Below are positions 18,245-26,929 of a DNA stretch of 64,000 nucleotides, in pieces. The stretch is from Marinobacterium iners DSM 11526 (GTDB lineage: Bacteria; Pseudomonadota; Gammaproteobacteria; Pseudomonadales; Balneatricaceae): contig NZ_FNRJ01000017.1 of the NCBI RefSeq assembly GCF_900107855.1, positions 1-64,000 of the forward strand, given 5' to 3'. A program made the translations under genes and the position numbers. Under the pieces are notes generated by a model. The model made no database searches. It saw nothing but the letters and a program-made list of their open reading frames with translations, and was not told the origin of the DNA. Positions within the stretch are counted from its first letter, which is position 1. Every line of letters starts with the position of its first letter.

Positions 18245-21176
18245 TCTCAGTCTGCTGGCCCTGCTCGGCTGTGGCTATCTTCTCGCATTGTTCGGCGCCG
18301 CCTGGCTCACCGACAAGGGGTTACTGCCTGAACGCATCACCCGACACCCATTGGTGCATGTGTTGGCACTTGGTGTGTTTACCAGCGCCTGGAGCTTCTA
18401 TGGCATCTTTGGCGTTGCGTATCATTCCGGCTATGTCTATTTGATCTCTTACATGGGGGCCTCCATCAGTTTTCTCCTTGCCCCATTGGTGCTGATTCCA
18501 TTGCTGAGAATTACTCGGCGACACCAGCTCAGCTCGCTGCCGGATCTGTTTGCCTTCCGTTTTCGCAGTGGCGGTGTAGGAACGCTGACTACTTTATTAA
18601 TGCTGTTTATCAGCCTGCCGCTGATCTCGATCCAGATTCAGGCACTGGCCGACTCGCTGCCCATGCTGAATGATCGCATCTCTTCCAATCGGGCGGCAGC
18701 CGGCTTCTGCATCATTCTCACCCTCTTCACCCTGCTGTTTGGTGCTCGACATGCCTCTCTTCGCAGCAGCCATCGCGGGTTGGTATTCGCCATCGCGCTT
18801 GAATCTCTGTTCAAACTGATTGCCCTGCTGCTGATTGCAGCCTATGCATTCTGGGCCTTGCTGGGTGGTGTCGATGGGCTCGGGGACTGGCTGCAGCGTA
18901 ACCCGGAGGCGCTGCAGCGACTGCAACAGCCGCCGGACACCAGTCACTGGCAAATTCTGCTGCTGGCGTTTTTTGCCTGTGCCTTTGTCATGCCGCACAT
19001 GTTCCACATTGCGTTCACGGAAAACCTGCCCACCGAAAGCCTGTACCGCGCCAGCTGGGGTATTCCTCTTTTCCTGCTACTACTTGCCATCACTGTTCCC
19101 CCCATTCTCTGGGCCGGCATGAAGCACGATGCGATCACCAATCCCGAATACCTGCTGCTGCAGTTGGGGCAGAACCTGCAATTGCCGTGGTTCAGTCTGT
19201 TGACGTTCATCGGCGGGCTATCGGCGGCCAGTGGCATCATCATAGTGGCCACCGTGGCGCTGGCATCGATGCTGCAAAACCATGTCGTACTGCCCTTGGT
19301 ACGGGTACCGGACAATGTCCGCTTCTACGCTTGGTTGCTGTGGTTGCGACGACTGATCATTATGGCGGTAATGCTGGGCAGCTATCTGTTTTTCCGCCAT
19401 ATAGGTCAACAGTTTTCACTGAACCAGCTTGGGCTGCTGGCATTTATCGCCTTTCTTCAGTTTCTGCCGGGAATACTCGCAACCCTGTACTGGCCCAACG
19501 CCAGTCGCACCGGTTTTCTTCTCGGCCTGACAGGGGGGATAGGCCTCTGGGCACTGGGCATGCTGCTGCCGATGATGCTGGATGGCGCTCCGCTGGATGC
19601 CGGAGCCTTGAGTCAGTGGTACAAGGTCGCTCTATTATCGGTACTGCTTAACACGGCACTGCTGGTACTCGGCTCCCTGCTTTTCCCCGGCCACGAGGGC
19701 GAGAGACAGGCCGCCGAAGCCTGTGCGCTCAACGTCGTGCCCCGTCCTCTGGGCTTGGGCCTGGCTGCCGCCAGTGAAGCGGAGTTTGTCGCCCGCCTGA
19801 CACCCAGACTGGGGGAACAGCCTGCACAGCGGGAAGTCCAGCGTGCCATGTTCACACTGCAGCTGAGCCCAGGCCAGCTGAGACCTTTGGACAGCCTGCG
19901 CCTGCGGACCCAGCTGGAACAGAACCTTTCCGCCTTGCTGGGACCTGTGGAGGCAACAGCACTGCTGCAACCATTGGAAACTGATCGCAGCGCCGGTTTC
20001 AAGGCCCGCGAGGTCCATTTGCTGGAGCAGCAACTTGAAACCTACGACCAACGCCTATCGGGCCTTGCAGCCGAGCTGGACCAGCTCAGACGCTACCATC
20101 GCGCCACCTTGCAGCGCTTGCCTATCGGGGTTTGCACGCTGGATGCAGACCACCGCATCCTGTTCTGGAATGCCGAGCTGGAGCAGTACACAGGGCTGAG
20201 TGCAGAACAGGCTCTCGGCAATCCTTTGGCACACTTACCACTGCCATGGAGCCGCCTGCTGAAGGAATTTGCAGACAACGATACCCTTCACCAGGAAGCT
20301 CAAATGATTGAGCTGCACGGCGAGCATCGCTGGTTCAGCCTGCACAAGGCACGTCTGGATGACACACCTGCGCAAGGCAAGGTCCTGCTGATTGAAGAGG
20401 AAACAGAGCATCTGATGATGGCCCGCAAGTTGGCCCACAGCGAACGCCTGGCCTCCATCGGTCGCTTTGCGGCCGGCGTCGCTCATGAGATCGGCAACCC
20501 GGTGACCGGCATCGCCTGTCTGGCCCAAAATCTGAAGCTGGAAACGGATCTGCCCGAGGTGCTGGAAACCGGCGATCAGATTGTTGATCAGACCCGTCGC
20601 ATTAACCGCATCGTTCAATCGCTGGTGCGTTTTGCCCACACCGGCCGCCAGGAAGGCCCGGAGCATTTCGAGTCGCTCGATTTGCGCCACTGCATTGATG
20701 AAGCGATCCATCTGGTCACCCTCGACAGCCACAGTCGACAGCAGCATTTTGTCAATCAGGTTGATCCGTCCCTGCAGATCCGCGGCGACCTGCAACTGCT
20801 GCTGCAGGTATTCGTAAACCTGCTTAACAACGCCAGTGATGCCTCGCCACCGCAGGGGCTGATTGAAATCGAGGCACAGGGAAGCGAAACAAGCATCTGC
20901 ATTCGTATTACCGATGAGGGCACTGGCATCGCCCCGGAGCACCTCACTCGCCTGTTCGAGCCATTTTTCACCACCAAGGAACCCGGACGCGGAACCGGTC
21001 TAGGCCTGCCTTTGGTCTACAACATCATTGTGCAGCATTATGGTAATATCGAGATTCTTAGCCCGGCCAACAAAAACCAGAACAAAGGCACTCAGGTCGT
21101 AATCACCTTACCCCGGCTGAACGAGGAAAATACCCTTGCATCGCCGGCTGCTCATGGAGAAGGTTTGTCCGGATGA
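18234..21176 (+). CDS. cbrA: Sensor histidine kinase CbrA
   Basis: Membrane histidine kinase of the CbrAB system governing carbon/nitrogen balance and catabolite control. The 980 residues match Pseudomonas CbrA in size. Order: a sodium/solute-symporter-like (SLC5) module with about 12-13 membrane helices to about residue 510, a linker, a PAS domain about 625-735 (LPIGVCTLDADHRILFWNAELEQYTGLSAEQALG), a HisKA domain with phospho-acceptor His751 in GVAHEIGNPVTG, and a HATPase domain with DEGTGIAPEHLTRLFEPFF and GTGLGLPLVYNI. It overlaps cbrX upstream by 11 bp and cbrB downstream by 4 bp (ATGA), giving a coupled cbrX-A-B operon. The transporter-like part may sense or carry histidine as reported for Pseudomonas; that is inference here. 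Confidence 0.95.
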   Translation: MNFDLSLLALLGCGYLLALFGAAWLTDKGLLPERITRHPLVHVLALGVFTSAWSFYGIFGVAYHSGYVYLISYMGASISFLLAPLVLIPLLRITRRHQLSSLPDLFAFRFRSGGVGTLTTLLMLFISLPLISIQIQALADSLPMLNDRISSNRAAAGFCIILTLFTLLFGARHASLRSSHRGLVFAIALESLFKLIALLLIAAYAFWALLGGVDGLGDWLQRNPEALQRLQQPPDTSHWQILLLAFFACAFVMPHMFHIAFTENLPTESLYRASWGIPLFLLLLAITVPPILWAGMKHDAITNPEYLLLQLGQNLQLPWFSLLTFIGGLSAASGIIIVATVALASMLQNHVVLPLVRVPDNVRFYAWLLWLRRLIIMAVMLGSYLFFRHIGQQFSLNQLGLLAFIAFLQFLPGILATLYWPNASRTGFLLGLTGGIGLWALGMLLPMMLDGAPLDAGALSQWYKVALLSVLLNTALLVLGSLLFPGHEGERQAAEACALNVVPRPLGLGLAAASEAEFVARLTPRLGEQPAQREVQRAMFTLQLSPGQLRPLDSLRLRTQLEQNLSALLGPVEATALLQPLETDRSAGFKAREVHLLEQQLETYDQRLSGLAAELDQLRRYHRATLQRLPIGVCTLDADHRILFWNAELEQYTGLSAEQALGNPLAHLPLPWSRLLKEFADNDTLHQEAQMIELHGEHRWFSLHKARLDDTPAQGKVLLIEEETEHLMMARKLAHSERLASIGRFAAGVAHEIGNPVTGIACLAQNLKLETDLPEVLETGDQIVDQTRRINRIVQSLVRFAHTGRQEGPEHFESLDLRHCIDEAIHLVTLDSHSRQQHFVNQVDPSLQIRGDLQLLLQVFVNLLNNASDASPPQGLIEIEAQGSETSICIRITDEGTGIAPEHLTRLFEPFFTTKEPGRGTGLGLPLVYNIIVQHYGNIEILSPANKNQNKGTQVVITLPRLNEENTLASPAAHGEGLSG

Positions 21177-22567
21177 GTCGAATTCTGATTGTCGAGGATG
21201 AAAGTATCATCCGTTCAGCGCTCAGGCGCCTGCTGGAAAAAAACGGATATGAAGTCAGTGATGCAGGCTCGGTAGCCGAAGCCTGTGGCGACTTCAGCCT
21301 GGATAGCTTTGACCTCATCATCACCGATTTGAGGTTGCCCGGTGCGCCTGGCACCGACCTCATCGGACTGGCCGGATCGGTGCCGGTATTGATCATGACC
21401 AGCTATGCCAGCCTGCGCTCCGCGGTGGATGCCATGAAGCTTGGTGCCGTCGACTATATTGCCAAGCCGTTCGATCACGACGAAATGCTGAAAACCGTGG
21501 CGGCCACGCTGTCACAGTCCCGTACTGCTTCAGACAATGAAATCGGCGGCAGCACCAGCGGTAAAGCACCCGAACAGACGCGCATCATCGGCTCCTGCAA
21601 GTCAATGCAGGAACTCTACCGCCGCATCGGCAAGGTCGCACGCACCGACGCTACCGTATTGATCCTTGGCGAATCCGGCACCGGCAAGGAGCTGGCCGCC
21701 CGCGCCATTCACGAACAGAGCAACAGAGCCAACCGCCCCATGGTCTGCGTCAACTGCGCCGCCATACCGGAGACTCTGATCGAGTCCGAACTGTTCGGGC
21801 ATGAGAAGGGGGCCTTTACCGGTGCAACCAGCGGCCGCAGTGGCCTGATTGAAGCCGCCGATGGCGGCACCCTGTTTCTGGACGAAATCGGTGAACTGCC
21901 TCTGGAAGCTCAGGCTCGTCTGCTGCGTTTCCTGCAGGAGGGTGAAATTCGCCGGGTTGGGGCAGTACAACCACTCAAGGTGGATGTGCGTCTGATCGCT
22001 GCTACACATCGTGACCTCAAGACCCGCGCTCGTTCCGGCCAGTTCCGTGAAGATCTGTATTACCGCCTGTATGTGATGGAGCTGCGCATGCCTCCGCTGA
22101 GGGCACGAGAAGACGACATTTTGGAACTGGCGGAAGCCTTCCTGTCCAAGCAGGCCGAAAAGATGCGGTGTGAGTCTCTCAACTTCAGCCCCGAAGCACT
22201 GGAGCTTCTGCGCCGCTATCACTGGCCCGGCAATGTGCGAGAGCTGGAAAATGCGATTGAGCGCGCCGTCATTCTGGCCGATGGTCGGCAGATCACTCCT
22301 GATCTTCTGGGCCTTGAACTGGAACAGCAAAGCCTGGCCGACATCGAAAGCCAGTACGCCCAGCGGCACAGACTGCCACCTGTCGACAGCGACGCTTCCT
22401 CCGGCGCCCGCACAGACCTGTCCCTGGATGACTACTTCCAGCGCTTCGTCCTTGAAAACCAGGACCAGATGAGTGAAACCGAACTGGCCAAAACGCTCGG
22501 AATCAGCCGAAAAAGCCTGTGGGAACGACGCCAGAAACTGGGTATCCCCCGCAAACCCAAGGGGTAA
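21173..22567 (+). CDS. cbrB: Sigma-54-dependent response regulator CbrB
   Basis: NtrC-family enhancer-binding regulator, partner of CbrA. Receiver domain with Asp52 ([10 protein letters not shown]), AAA+ domain with Walker A GESGTGKE (from about 166), the sigma-54 contact loop GAFTGA (about 213), [14 protein letters not shown], and a C-terminal Fis-type helix-turn-helix ([25 protein letters not shown]). 464 residues, close to Pseudomonas CbrB. GTAACA-type palindromes and a sigma-54 promoter start right at its stop codon; they are the expected place for CbrB to drive a CrcZ-type sRNA. Confidence 0.96.
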   Translation: MSRILIVEDESIIRSALRRLLEKNGYEVSDAGSVAEACGDFSLDSFDLIITDLRLPGAPGTDLIGLAGSVPVLIMTSYASLRSAVDAMKLGAVDYIAKPFDHDEMLKTVAATLSQSRTASDNEIGGSTSGKAPEQTRIIGSCKSMQELYRRIGKVARTDATVLILGESGTGKELAARAIHEQSNRANRPMVCVNCAAIPETLIESELFGHEKGAFTGATSGRSGLIEAADGGTLFLDEIGELPLEAQARLLRFLQEGEIRRVGAVQPLKVDVRLIAATHRDLKTRARSGQFREDLYYRLYVMELRMPPLRAREDDILELAEAFLSKQAEKMRCESLNFSPEALELLRRYHWPGNVRELENAIERAVILADGRQITPDLLGLELEQQSLADIESQYAQRHRLPPVDSDASSGARTDLSLDDYFQRFVLENQDQMSETELAKTLGISRKSLWERRQKLGIPRKPKG

Positions 22568-22572
22568 CAATC

Positions 22573-22594
22573 GGTAACACTCACAAGTGTTACC
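22573..22594. promoter_or_regulatory. Candidate CbrB enhancer site 1 (perfect palindrome)
   Basis: Perfect 9-bp inverted repeat GGTAACACT / AGTGTTACC around CACA. A further half-site GTAACA overlaps the cbrB stop at 22564-22569. It lies about 150 bp upstream of the predicted sigma-54 start, a normal enhancer distance. TGTTAC/GTAACA half-sites are, as I recall, the core of CbrB sites in Pseudomonas. There is no T-run, so it is a poor cbrB terminator. Confidence 0.65.
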
Positions 22595-22629
22595 TTACTA
22601 CCCAACACCGCCCACAAACCGTGACATTC

Positions 22630-22646
22630 GGTAACACTCTGTTGCC
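22630..22646. promoter_or_regulatory. Candidate CbrB enhancer site 2 (imperfect palindrome)
   Basis: GGTAACA-CTC-TGTTGCC, one mismatch from a palindrome and sharing the half-site of site 1. A related GTGACA half lies at 22621-22626. It is centred about 100 bp before the predicted start. The 22655-22710 stretch between it and the promoter is AT-rich, which would help DNA looping. Confidence 0.55.
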
Positions 22647-22710
22647 AGAAACGAAAGAATGATCGAGTTTAATATAGCCTTAATCATATAAAACAAAGGG
22701 TTATGATTTT

Positions 22711-22726
22711 TGGCACGCGTTCTGCT
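22711..22726 (+). promoter_or_regulatory. Sigma-54 (-24/-12) promoter of the CrcZ-like RNA
   Basis: TGGCACG-CGTT-CTGCT: the invariant GG (22712-22713) and GC (22724-22725) are separated by exactly 10 bases, and TGGCACG matches the consensus fully; the -12 element differs from TTGCW only in its first T. The start of transcription is predicted near 22737. Confidence 0.85.
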
Positions 22727-22736
22727 TTATTACAAG

Positions 22737-22937
22737 CAGAACAACAACAACGTACACCCTGAAACAGCGCCGGCAATAAAAATAAAAATGGCTCTGCGGA
22801 TGAGTGACCTGCCTCGAATAAAAATAAAAATGAGGCTTAGTCGGTCGATAGAGTGGCACTGCAGCGCTCCCCAATCAGTGCTCTTAGGAAGAACAACAAC
22901 AAGCTAAGCTTCATGGTGTCACTTTACGACCGACACC
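22737..22937 (+). ncRNA. crcZ: CrcZ-like Hfq/Crc decoy small RNA (candidate)
   Basis: Located between cbrB and pcnB, the position of crcZ in Pseudomonas, behind a sigma-54 promoter. Four A-rich motifs fit the (ARN)n pattern bound by the Hfq distal face: AACAACAACAAC (22740-22751), AATAAAAATAAAAAT (22775-22789 and again identical at 22817-22831) and AACAACAACAAG (22892-22903). Three are closed by short stems: CAGCGCC/GGCTCTG with one mismatch (22765-22771 / 22790-22796), GCCTC/GAGGC (22811-22815 / 22832-22836) and CTTAG/CTAAG (22883-22887 / 22904-22908). No convincing protein is encoded. The 3' end is uncertain: GGTGTC/GACACC (22915-22920 / 22932-22937) is the last hairpin, without a T-run, so the RNA could extend toward pcnB at 23072. 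From 22938 to 23071 I see only a possible -10 (TATACT, 23002-23007) for pcnB. Confidence 0.82.
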
Positions 22938-23071
22938 CCCCACCCTCCTGACTCACGCCTCACACTTTGCCACACCACGCAACCATGCCCGCTCCGAGCC
23001 TTATACTAAGCTTTAGCAGGTGTTATGATGCCCCATCCGTGATCAGCCATTACAGGGACCCCCAGTAAACG

Positions 23072-24538
23072 ATGTCTAATACTCTGCTCATCATTCTGCT
23101 CGCATTTGCTGCAGCAGCCCTGATCGCCTTTGTCATGTTCAGTCGTCGCCGCACACCCAGTACCACAGCCCCACAGGAGAACTTGCCACCGGCACCCGTT
23201 GCCGAACAGCTGATTCCATTGGGACAGCGACGCATCGTCAACGAGTCCGAGCACCAGATTCCTCGCCGTCACCTGGACGACAATGCAATGAAGGTTGTCT
23301 ACCGGCTGCAGGATGCCGGCTTCGAGGGCTACCTTGTCGGCGGATGCATTCGCGACCTGCTGCTGGGACATACTCCCAAGGATTTTGACATCGCCACATC
23401 AGCTCACCCCGAAGAAGCCGAAGAGCTGTTTCGACGTGGTCGCCTGATTGGGCGCCGCTTCAAGCTGCTGCATGTCCGTTTCGGTCGCGAGGTGATTGAG
23501 GTCGCCACCTTCAGGGCATCGCATGATCAGGAAGAGACAACTCAGGACCAAGCCCGCACGGCTGCCACCGGCATGATCCTGCGCGACAACGTATACGGCA
23601 CCATCGAAGAAGATGCCCTGCGCCGCGACTTCACCATCAATGCACTTTACTACGATGTGCGTGACCATACCGTACTCGATTTTGCCAATGGCTATCCCGA
23701 CCTCAAACAGCGCCAGCTGCGCATGATCGGTGATGCACGTGAACGCTACCGTGAAGACCCGGTGCGCATGCTCAGGGCTGCACGTTTTGCAGCCAAACTC
23801 GGTTTTGAAGTGGAACCCGGTACCGCAGCGCCGATTCGAGAACTGGCAGCGCTGCTTGGCAATGTATCCCCCGCACGCCTGTTTGATGAAGTGCTCAAAC
23901 TGCTGCAGAGTGGACACGGTGAGGCATCCTACCGACAGCTGCAACGCTTCGGTCTGTTCGCCTTCCTTTTCCCGCAAACCGATGCGGCGCTGGAACATGA
24001 CGAGTATCCGGTGGAAACCCTGCTGATCAACGCCCTGTGCAACACGGATCGACGTCTGTCTCAAGGCAAGAGCGTCACCCCGGCCTTTCTGTTTGCGGCC
24101 TTACTCTGGTATCCATTGCAGCTGAGAATCAAACAGCTGGAGCAGATCTCAGATCTGCCACCGATCCCGCTGCTGCATGAGGCCGCCAATCAGGTTCTGG
24201 CTGAGCAGGTCCGCTCAACTGCCATTCCACGCCGGTTCTCCACTCCTGTGCGTGAAATCTGGGAACTGCAGCTGCGCCTGCCGCGTCGACAGGGCAAGAA
24301 AGCCGATCAGCTTATGGAGCATCCTCGCTTCAGAGCTGCATACGATCTTCTGGTACTGCGTGAGAACAGTGGTGAGCCGCTGCAGGGCCTGAGCCAGTGG
24401 TGGACCGACTACCAGTCCTCCAATCCGATGACGCGACGTGACATGGTCCCCGCGGATCAGGATGACAAGCCGCGCCGCAAACGTCGCCGTCGCCCGCGCA
24501 ACCGTCCAACGCAGGACAGCCGCCCCAGCAATGAGTAA
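23072..24538 (+). CDS. pcnB: Poly(A) polymerase I, with N-terminal membrane segment
   Basis: Adds 3' poly(A) tails that mark RNA for decay. Nucleotidyltransferase core with YLVGGCIRDLLLGHTPKDFDIAT (the DxD metal motif), RRFKLLHVRFG, RRDFTINALYYD, RYREDPVRMLRAARFAAKLGFE and the C-terminal RRQGKKADQLMEHPRFRAAYDLL. It ends in a very basic tail (PRRKRRRRPRNRP). 488 residues. Unusually, the first 23 residues form a clean hydrophobic helix followed by RRR (MSNTLLIILLAFAAAALIAFVMFSRRR), a likely membrane anchor with the enzyme in the cytoplasm. An internal start after it would need a non-AUG codon. It overlaps folK by 8 bp. Confidence 0.95.
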   Translation: MSNTLLIILLAFAAAALIAFVMFSRRRTPSTTAPQENLPPAPVAEQLIPLGQRRIVNESEHQIPRRHLDDNAMKVVYRLQDAGFEGYLVGGCIRDLLLGHTPKDFDIATSAHPEEAEELFRRGRLIGRRFKLLHVRFGREVIEVATFRASHDQEETTQDQARTAATGMILRDNVYGTIEEDALRRDFTINALYYDVRDHTVLDFANGYPDLKQRQLRMIGDARERYREDPVRMLRAARFAAKLGFEVEPGTAAPIRELAALLGNVSPARLFDEVLKLLQSGHGEASYRQLQRFGLFAFLFPQTDAALEHDEYPVETLLINALCNTDRRLSQGKSVTPAFLFAALLWYPLQLRIKQLEQISDLPPIPLLHEAANQVLAEQVRSTAIPRRFSTPVREIWELQLRLPRRQGKKADQLMEHPRFRAAYDLLVLRENSGEPLQGLSQWWTDYQSSNPMTRRDMVPADQDDKPRRKRRRRPRNRPTQDSRPSNE

Positions 24539-25025
24539 GACTCAGTTACGCGCCTGGATTGGCCTGGGCAGCAACCTTGAGGACCCGCTGGTGCAGGTCA
24601 GCACCGCGCTGCAAGAGCTGAAGCTACTGCCTGACACCACGCTGGCTGCACGCTCGTCGCTCTACCGTTCCGATCCTGTCGGCCCCCCCGGCCAGCCCGA
24701 TTACATCAACGCGGTTGCTGCTCTGGATACCCGTCTGGAGCCCGAAACCCTGCTCGATGCGCTACAGGCAATCGAGCAAATGCACCAGCGCGTGCGCAAG
24801 ATCCACTGGGGACCTCGCACCCTTGACCTGGACCTGCTGCTGTATGGTGACCAGGTGATATCGACGCCGCGCCTGACCGTTCCCCATGCCTACATGACCG
24901 AGCGCAATTTTGTTCTCTGGCCTTTGGCTGAACTGGCACCTGAACTGATCCTGCCCGATGGTCGCCCACTGAATACGCTTCTTCAGCACTGCCCTCTGGG
25001 CACGCTGGAAAAGATATCGTTATAA
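24531..25025 (+). CDS. folK: 2-Amino-4-hydroxy-6-hydroxymethyldihydropteridine pyrophosphokinase
   Basis: Transfers pyrophosphate from ATP to hydroxymethyl-dihydropterin in folate synthesis, the step before FolP (43086-43946). Motifs: IGLGSNLEDPL, LYRSDPVGPPGQPDYINAVAAL, and HWGPRTLDLDLLLYGD with the metal Asp pair, then VPHAYMTERNFVLWPLAELAP. The ATG at 24531 gives 164 residues, the normal size; the frame is open further upstream within pcnB but without family features. Confidence 0.96.
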   Translation: MSKTQLRAWIGLGSNLEDPLVQVSTALQELKLLPDTTLAARSSLYRSDPVGPPGQPDYINAVAALDTRLEPETLLDALQAIEQMHQRVRKIHWGPRTLDLDLLLYGDQVISTPRLTVPHAYMTERNFVLWPLAELAPELILPDGRPLNTLLQHCPLGTLEKISL

Positions 25026-25061
25026 TCGCGCACAAGCTCAGACAATGATGAAGAGATTGCT

Positions 25062-25856
25062 ATGTCCAACATTACGCTGCATACCCTGACCGCCCGCAAA
25101 CAGGCCGGTGAAAAGTTTGCCGTACTGACCGCTTATGATGCGACCTTTGCCCATCTGGTGAGCAGCGCCGGTATCGAGATGATTCTGGTCGGTGACTCAC
25201 TCGGTATGGTACTGCAGGGGCAGAGCAGCACCCTGCCGGTTACCGTCGATGAGATGGCTTATCACACCGCAAGCGTTGCGCGTGGTAATCAGAGTGCCAT
25301 GATCATGTCGGACCTGCCGTTCATGAGCTATTCCACCCCAGAGCAGGCTATGGACAACTCGGCCAAGCTGATGCAGGCAGGCGCGCACATCGTCAAGCTG
25401 GAAGGAGGCGACTGGCTGTGTGACAGCGTGCGCATGCTGGCCGAGCGCGGCGTGCCCGTGTGCCCGCACCTTGGCTTGACACCTCAGGCCGTCAACAAGC
25501 TTGGCGGTTATCGTGTGCAGGGACGTGACCGACAGTCCGCCCTGAAAATGATTGAAGATGCGAAGAAGCTTGAAGATGCTGGCGCCAGCATGCTGCTGCT
25601 GGAGTGTGTCCCCACACTGCTGGCCGAAGAAATTACCCGCAACGTGGAAATTCCGGTTATCGGTATCGGTGCAGGCCATCACACGGATGCCCAGGTACTG
25701 GTGATGCATGACATGCTTGGCATTACACCTGGACGCCGTCCCAAGTTCGTCAAGGACTTCATGACAGAAGCCGACAGCATTGAACAGGCTTTCCGTTTGT
25801 ATGGCGATCAGGTCAGGGCCGGTACCTTCCCCGGACCGGAACACGGGTTCGAGTAA
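25062..25856 (+). CDS. panB: 3-Methyl-2-oxobutanoate hydroxymethyltransferase
   Basis: First committed step of pantothenate synthesis: adds hydroxymethyl from methylene-THF to ketoisovalerate. 264-residue TIM-barrel with [73 protein letters not shown] and the magnesium/substrate residues of the family. A TATAAT at 25021-25026 could give an extra promoter. panC follows after one base. Confidence 0.97.
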   Translation: MSNITLHTLTARKQAGEKFAVLTAYDATFAHLVSSAGIEMILVGDSLGMVLQGQSSTLPVTVDEMAYHTASVARGNQSAMIMSDLPFMSYSTPEQAMDNSAKLMQAGAHIVKLEGGDWLCDSVRMLAERGVPVCPHLGLTPQAVNKLGGYRVQGRDRQSALKMIEDAKKLEDAGASMLLLECVPTLLAEEITRNVEIPVIGIGAGHHTDAQVLVMHDMLGITPGRRPKFVKDFMTEADSIEQAFRLYGDQVRAGTFPGPEHGFE

Positions 25857-25857
25857 T

Positions 25858-26703
25858 ATGAAAACCATCCACACCATTGCGGATCTGCGCACAGCCCTGA
25901 AACAGACACGACTGTCCGGCCAGAAAATTGCGCTGGTGCCCACCATGGGCAATCTGCATCAAGGCCACATCAAACTGGTGGAAACAGCACGCCGGCAAGC
26001 CGATACCGTGGTGGCCAGTATCTTCGTCAACCCGCTGCAGTTCGGTGCCAACGAAGATCTCGACAGCTACCCTCGCACTCTGGCCTCCGATCAGGAGAAG
26101 CTGATGGCAGCGGGTTGTGACCTGCTGTTTGCACCCGGTGTCAGCGAGGTCTACCCGGAAGGCCAGGACAACCAGACACTGGTTGAGGTCCCGGGCTTGT
26201 CCGATCTGCACTGCGGCGCCAGCCGGCCGGGACACTTCCGTGGTGTAACCACCGTGGTATGCAAGCTGTTCAACATTGTCCAGCCGGATCTGGCTGTGTT
26301 CGGACTCAAGGATTATCAACAGGTTGCCGTGATTCGCAAGATGGTACGTGACCTCTGCATCCCCGTTGATATTGTGGGTGTTCCGACTGAGCGAGCCGGC
26401 AGTGGACTGGCGCTCAGTTCACGCAACGGCTACCTCAGTGCGGACGAACTGGCCACTGCCCCCCTGCTGCAACAAACCCTGCAACAGACCGCCGATGCCG
26501 TGCGTAACGGCGCCACGGATTTCAGCGCACTGGAACAGCAGGCGCAACAGCAGCTTGAAGCAGGCGGTTTCCAACGTGACTACTATCGTATCCTCTGCCG
26601 GGATTCACTCCAGCCGCCTGAAGCCGGAGATGTTCGCCCTCTGGTCATTCTGGCCGCCGCTCGACTCGGTCCTGCCCGCCTGATCGACAACCTCGAGATC
26701 TGA
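25858..26703 (+). CDS. panC: Pantothenate synthetase
   Basis: Condenses pantoate with beta-alanine using ATP. HIGH-type nucleotidylyltransferase with [62 protein letters not shown] and the KMSKS-like [11 protein letters not shown]. The start ATG at 25858 gives 281 residues, the usual size. panD is not in the window. The 226 bp after it hold only a weak hairpin (CCTTCG/CGAAGG near 26783) and no T-run, so I cannot point to a terminator. Confidence 0.97.
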   Translation: MKTIHTIADLRTALKQTRLSGQKIALVPTMGNLHQGHIKLVETARRQADTVVASIFVNPLQFGANEDLDSYPRTLASDQEKLMAAGCDLLFAPGVSEVYPEGQDNQTLVEVPGLSDLHCGASRPGHFRGVTTVVCKLFNIVQPDLAVFGLKDYQQVAVIRKMVRDLCIPVDIVGVPTERAGSGLALSSRNGYLSADELATAPLLQQTLQQTADAVRNGATDFSALEQQAQQQLEAGGFQRDYYRILCRDSLQPPEAGDVRPLVILAAARLGPARLIDNLEI

Positions 26704-26929
26704 CACCGCCGTACAGGGGGCCTTATACTCCCGTTGTGCGGCGCACACAGTTTTGCCTTGGTCTACTTGACACCGCCTGAGCCCTTCGCGCAGACTCGAA
26801 GGACCTCATGGCGGTATGGATACCCGTACGCCTGCCCGAGCTGATGCCGACTGAAATATCCCTTTCACCGGCGTGCGTTACCCTGAGCCCGGGATCAATA
26901 ATGATATGAACCAAAGAGGCACTTCCATT

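Noticed and set aside
22573..22594. The perfect palindrome as a cbrB transcription terminator.
   Set aside because: The stem is only moderately GC-rich, no T-run follows, and the same half-site recurs at three other places before the sigma-54 promoter, which fits an operator better.
22710..22907. A 65-codon ORF covering the CrcZ-like region.
   Set aside because: It would begin at a non-AUG codon inside the sigma-54 promoter, and its Asn/Lys-rich stretches simply translate the A-rich RNA motifs.
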